Source: Acanthacorydalis orientalis
Lineage: Eukaryota > Arthropoda > Insecta > Megaloptera > Corydalidae
Assembly: GCA_034766995.1 (NCBI GenBank)
Contig: CM068314.1
Coordinates: 36,978,208-37,042,207 of the forward strand
DNA: 64,000 nt
Direction of reading: 5' to 3'
The notes under the pieces were generated by a model, which worked only from the letters and a program-made list of their open reading frames with translations, searched no databases and was not told where the DNA came from. Position numbers and translations under genes: made by a program. Shown one piece after another: positions 63,521 to 64,000 of the stretch (the stretch's first letter is position 1; each line of letters starts with the position of its first letter).

Positions 63521-64000
63521 TAAAATGAAAAGTTGAATACTATACATTTCTTTTTTCAAAATAAGAAATATTACATTCTGTCGAGTGGTGTAGTTATTTT
63601 TATGAATCCTTATATAATACTATATATCATATATGATTTGATCATTTGCATATTATGATAATCAAAAATATTTCCACTATTTTACTGAAATAAAACGAAT
63701 ATATAAGTTTTTCGTGTAAGTTGTTAGAAAAAATATCATTTTTTAGTTTTAAAAGATTAACTTTTAAAAAATTACTATATAATTATAAATGACTGCAAAT
63801 GTGCAATTTTATTATTAAATATGAAAACCAGAAAATGTTAACAATTATTTGTAAATCTATTTTTTTTAAAAAAAAATGGGAAATATTATAAATAGGGGAA
63901 AAGTAATGGCTTTCACTTAGTTTGAGAACATAAAAAAATTGATAATTTCTAATTTAAACCGTGATCTGGTTATAAAAAAAAGAAAAAGTAACAATACGCG
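63520..64000. other. AT-rich stretch, no gene seen
   Basis: Homopolymer-rich A/T DNA to the window end. Confidence 0.6.

Noticed and set aside
1..64000. CRISPR arrays, telomeric TTAGG repeats, tRNA genes, well-known conserved microRNAs
   Set aside because: I looked for their characteristic sequences by eye and found none; a covariance-model search was not possible here.

Overview
The window looks like a gene-poor, extremely A/T-rich stretch of an animal nuclear genome. The evidence is the overall base composition, about 65 long (TA)n microsatellites, and decayed mariner-type and pogo/Tc2-type DNA transposons. No complete protein-coding gene, rRNA, tRNA, CRISPR array or bacterial-style operon could be supported. 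An AT-rich arthropod is my preferred guess, but a cnidarian or flatworm would also fit. Nothing in the sequence settles the species.

Layout. (1) 1-5.5 kb: compound TA tracts, two G/C-richer islands (about 0.96-1.24 kb and 2.2-2.75 kb) and a compact hairpin at 2683-2731. (2) 5.5-5.8 kb: N-terminal remnant of a mariner transposase, plus strand. (3) 5.8-24 kb: AT desert with islands at 10.85-11.2, 12.8-13.5, 16.85-17.3, 18.25-18.6 and 19.56-20.24 kb, and an unrecognised interrupted reading frame at 20.7-21.1 kb. (4) 24-25 kb: C-terminal remnant of a second mariner transposase, minus strand, then three TA tracts and the most G/C-rich island of the window, which carries a perfect CRE and a CCAAT box. 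(5) 25-38 kb: islands at 26.16-26.56, 27.6-28.0, 32.3-32.7 and 36.84-37.0 kb, a 78-codon open stretch at 30.4 kb and a perfect 12-bp hairpin at 33.75 kb. (6) 38.7-39.45 kb: a 736-bp internally deleted pogo/Tc2-type transposon with terminal inverted repeats, set inside a (TA)n tract. (7) 41.76-41.97 kb: a palindromic MITE of about 203 bp, also set inside a (TA)n tract. (8) 42-57 kb: further islands and an imperfect duplicated segment at 49.3 and 49.8 kb. (9) 57.5-57.95 kb: a third mariner remnant covering the catalytic region, plus strand. (10) 58-64 kb: AT desert with islands at 58.4-58.8, 61.6-61.9 and 62.9-63.5 kb.

No set of genes acts together here. The window reads as intergenic or long-intron DNA in which TA-targeting transposons and TA microsatellites have shaped the sequence. 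A scatter of G/C-richer, repeat-poor islands are the best candidates for conserved non-coding (regulatory) elements. The three mariner remnants represent three different parts of the protein at three places and on both strands, so they are separate insertions rather than pieces of one element.
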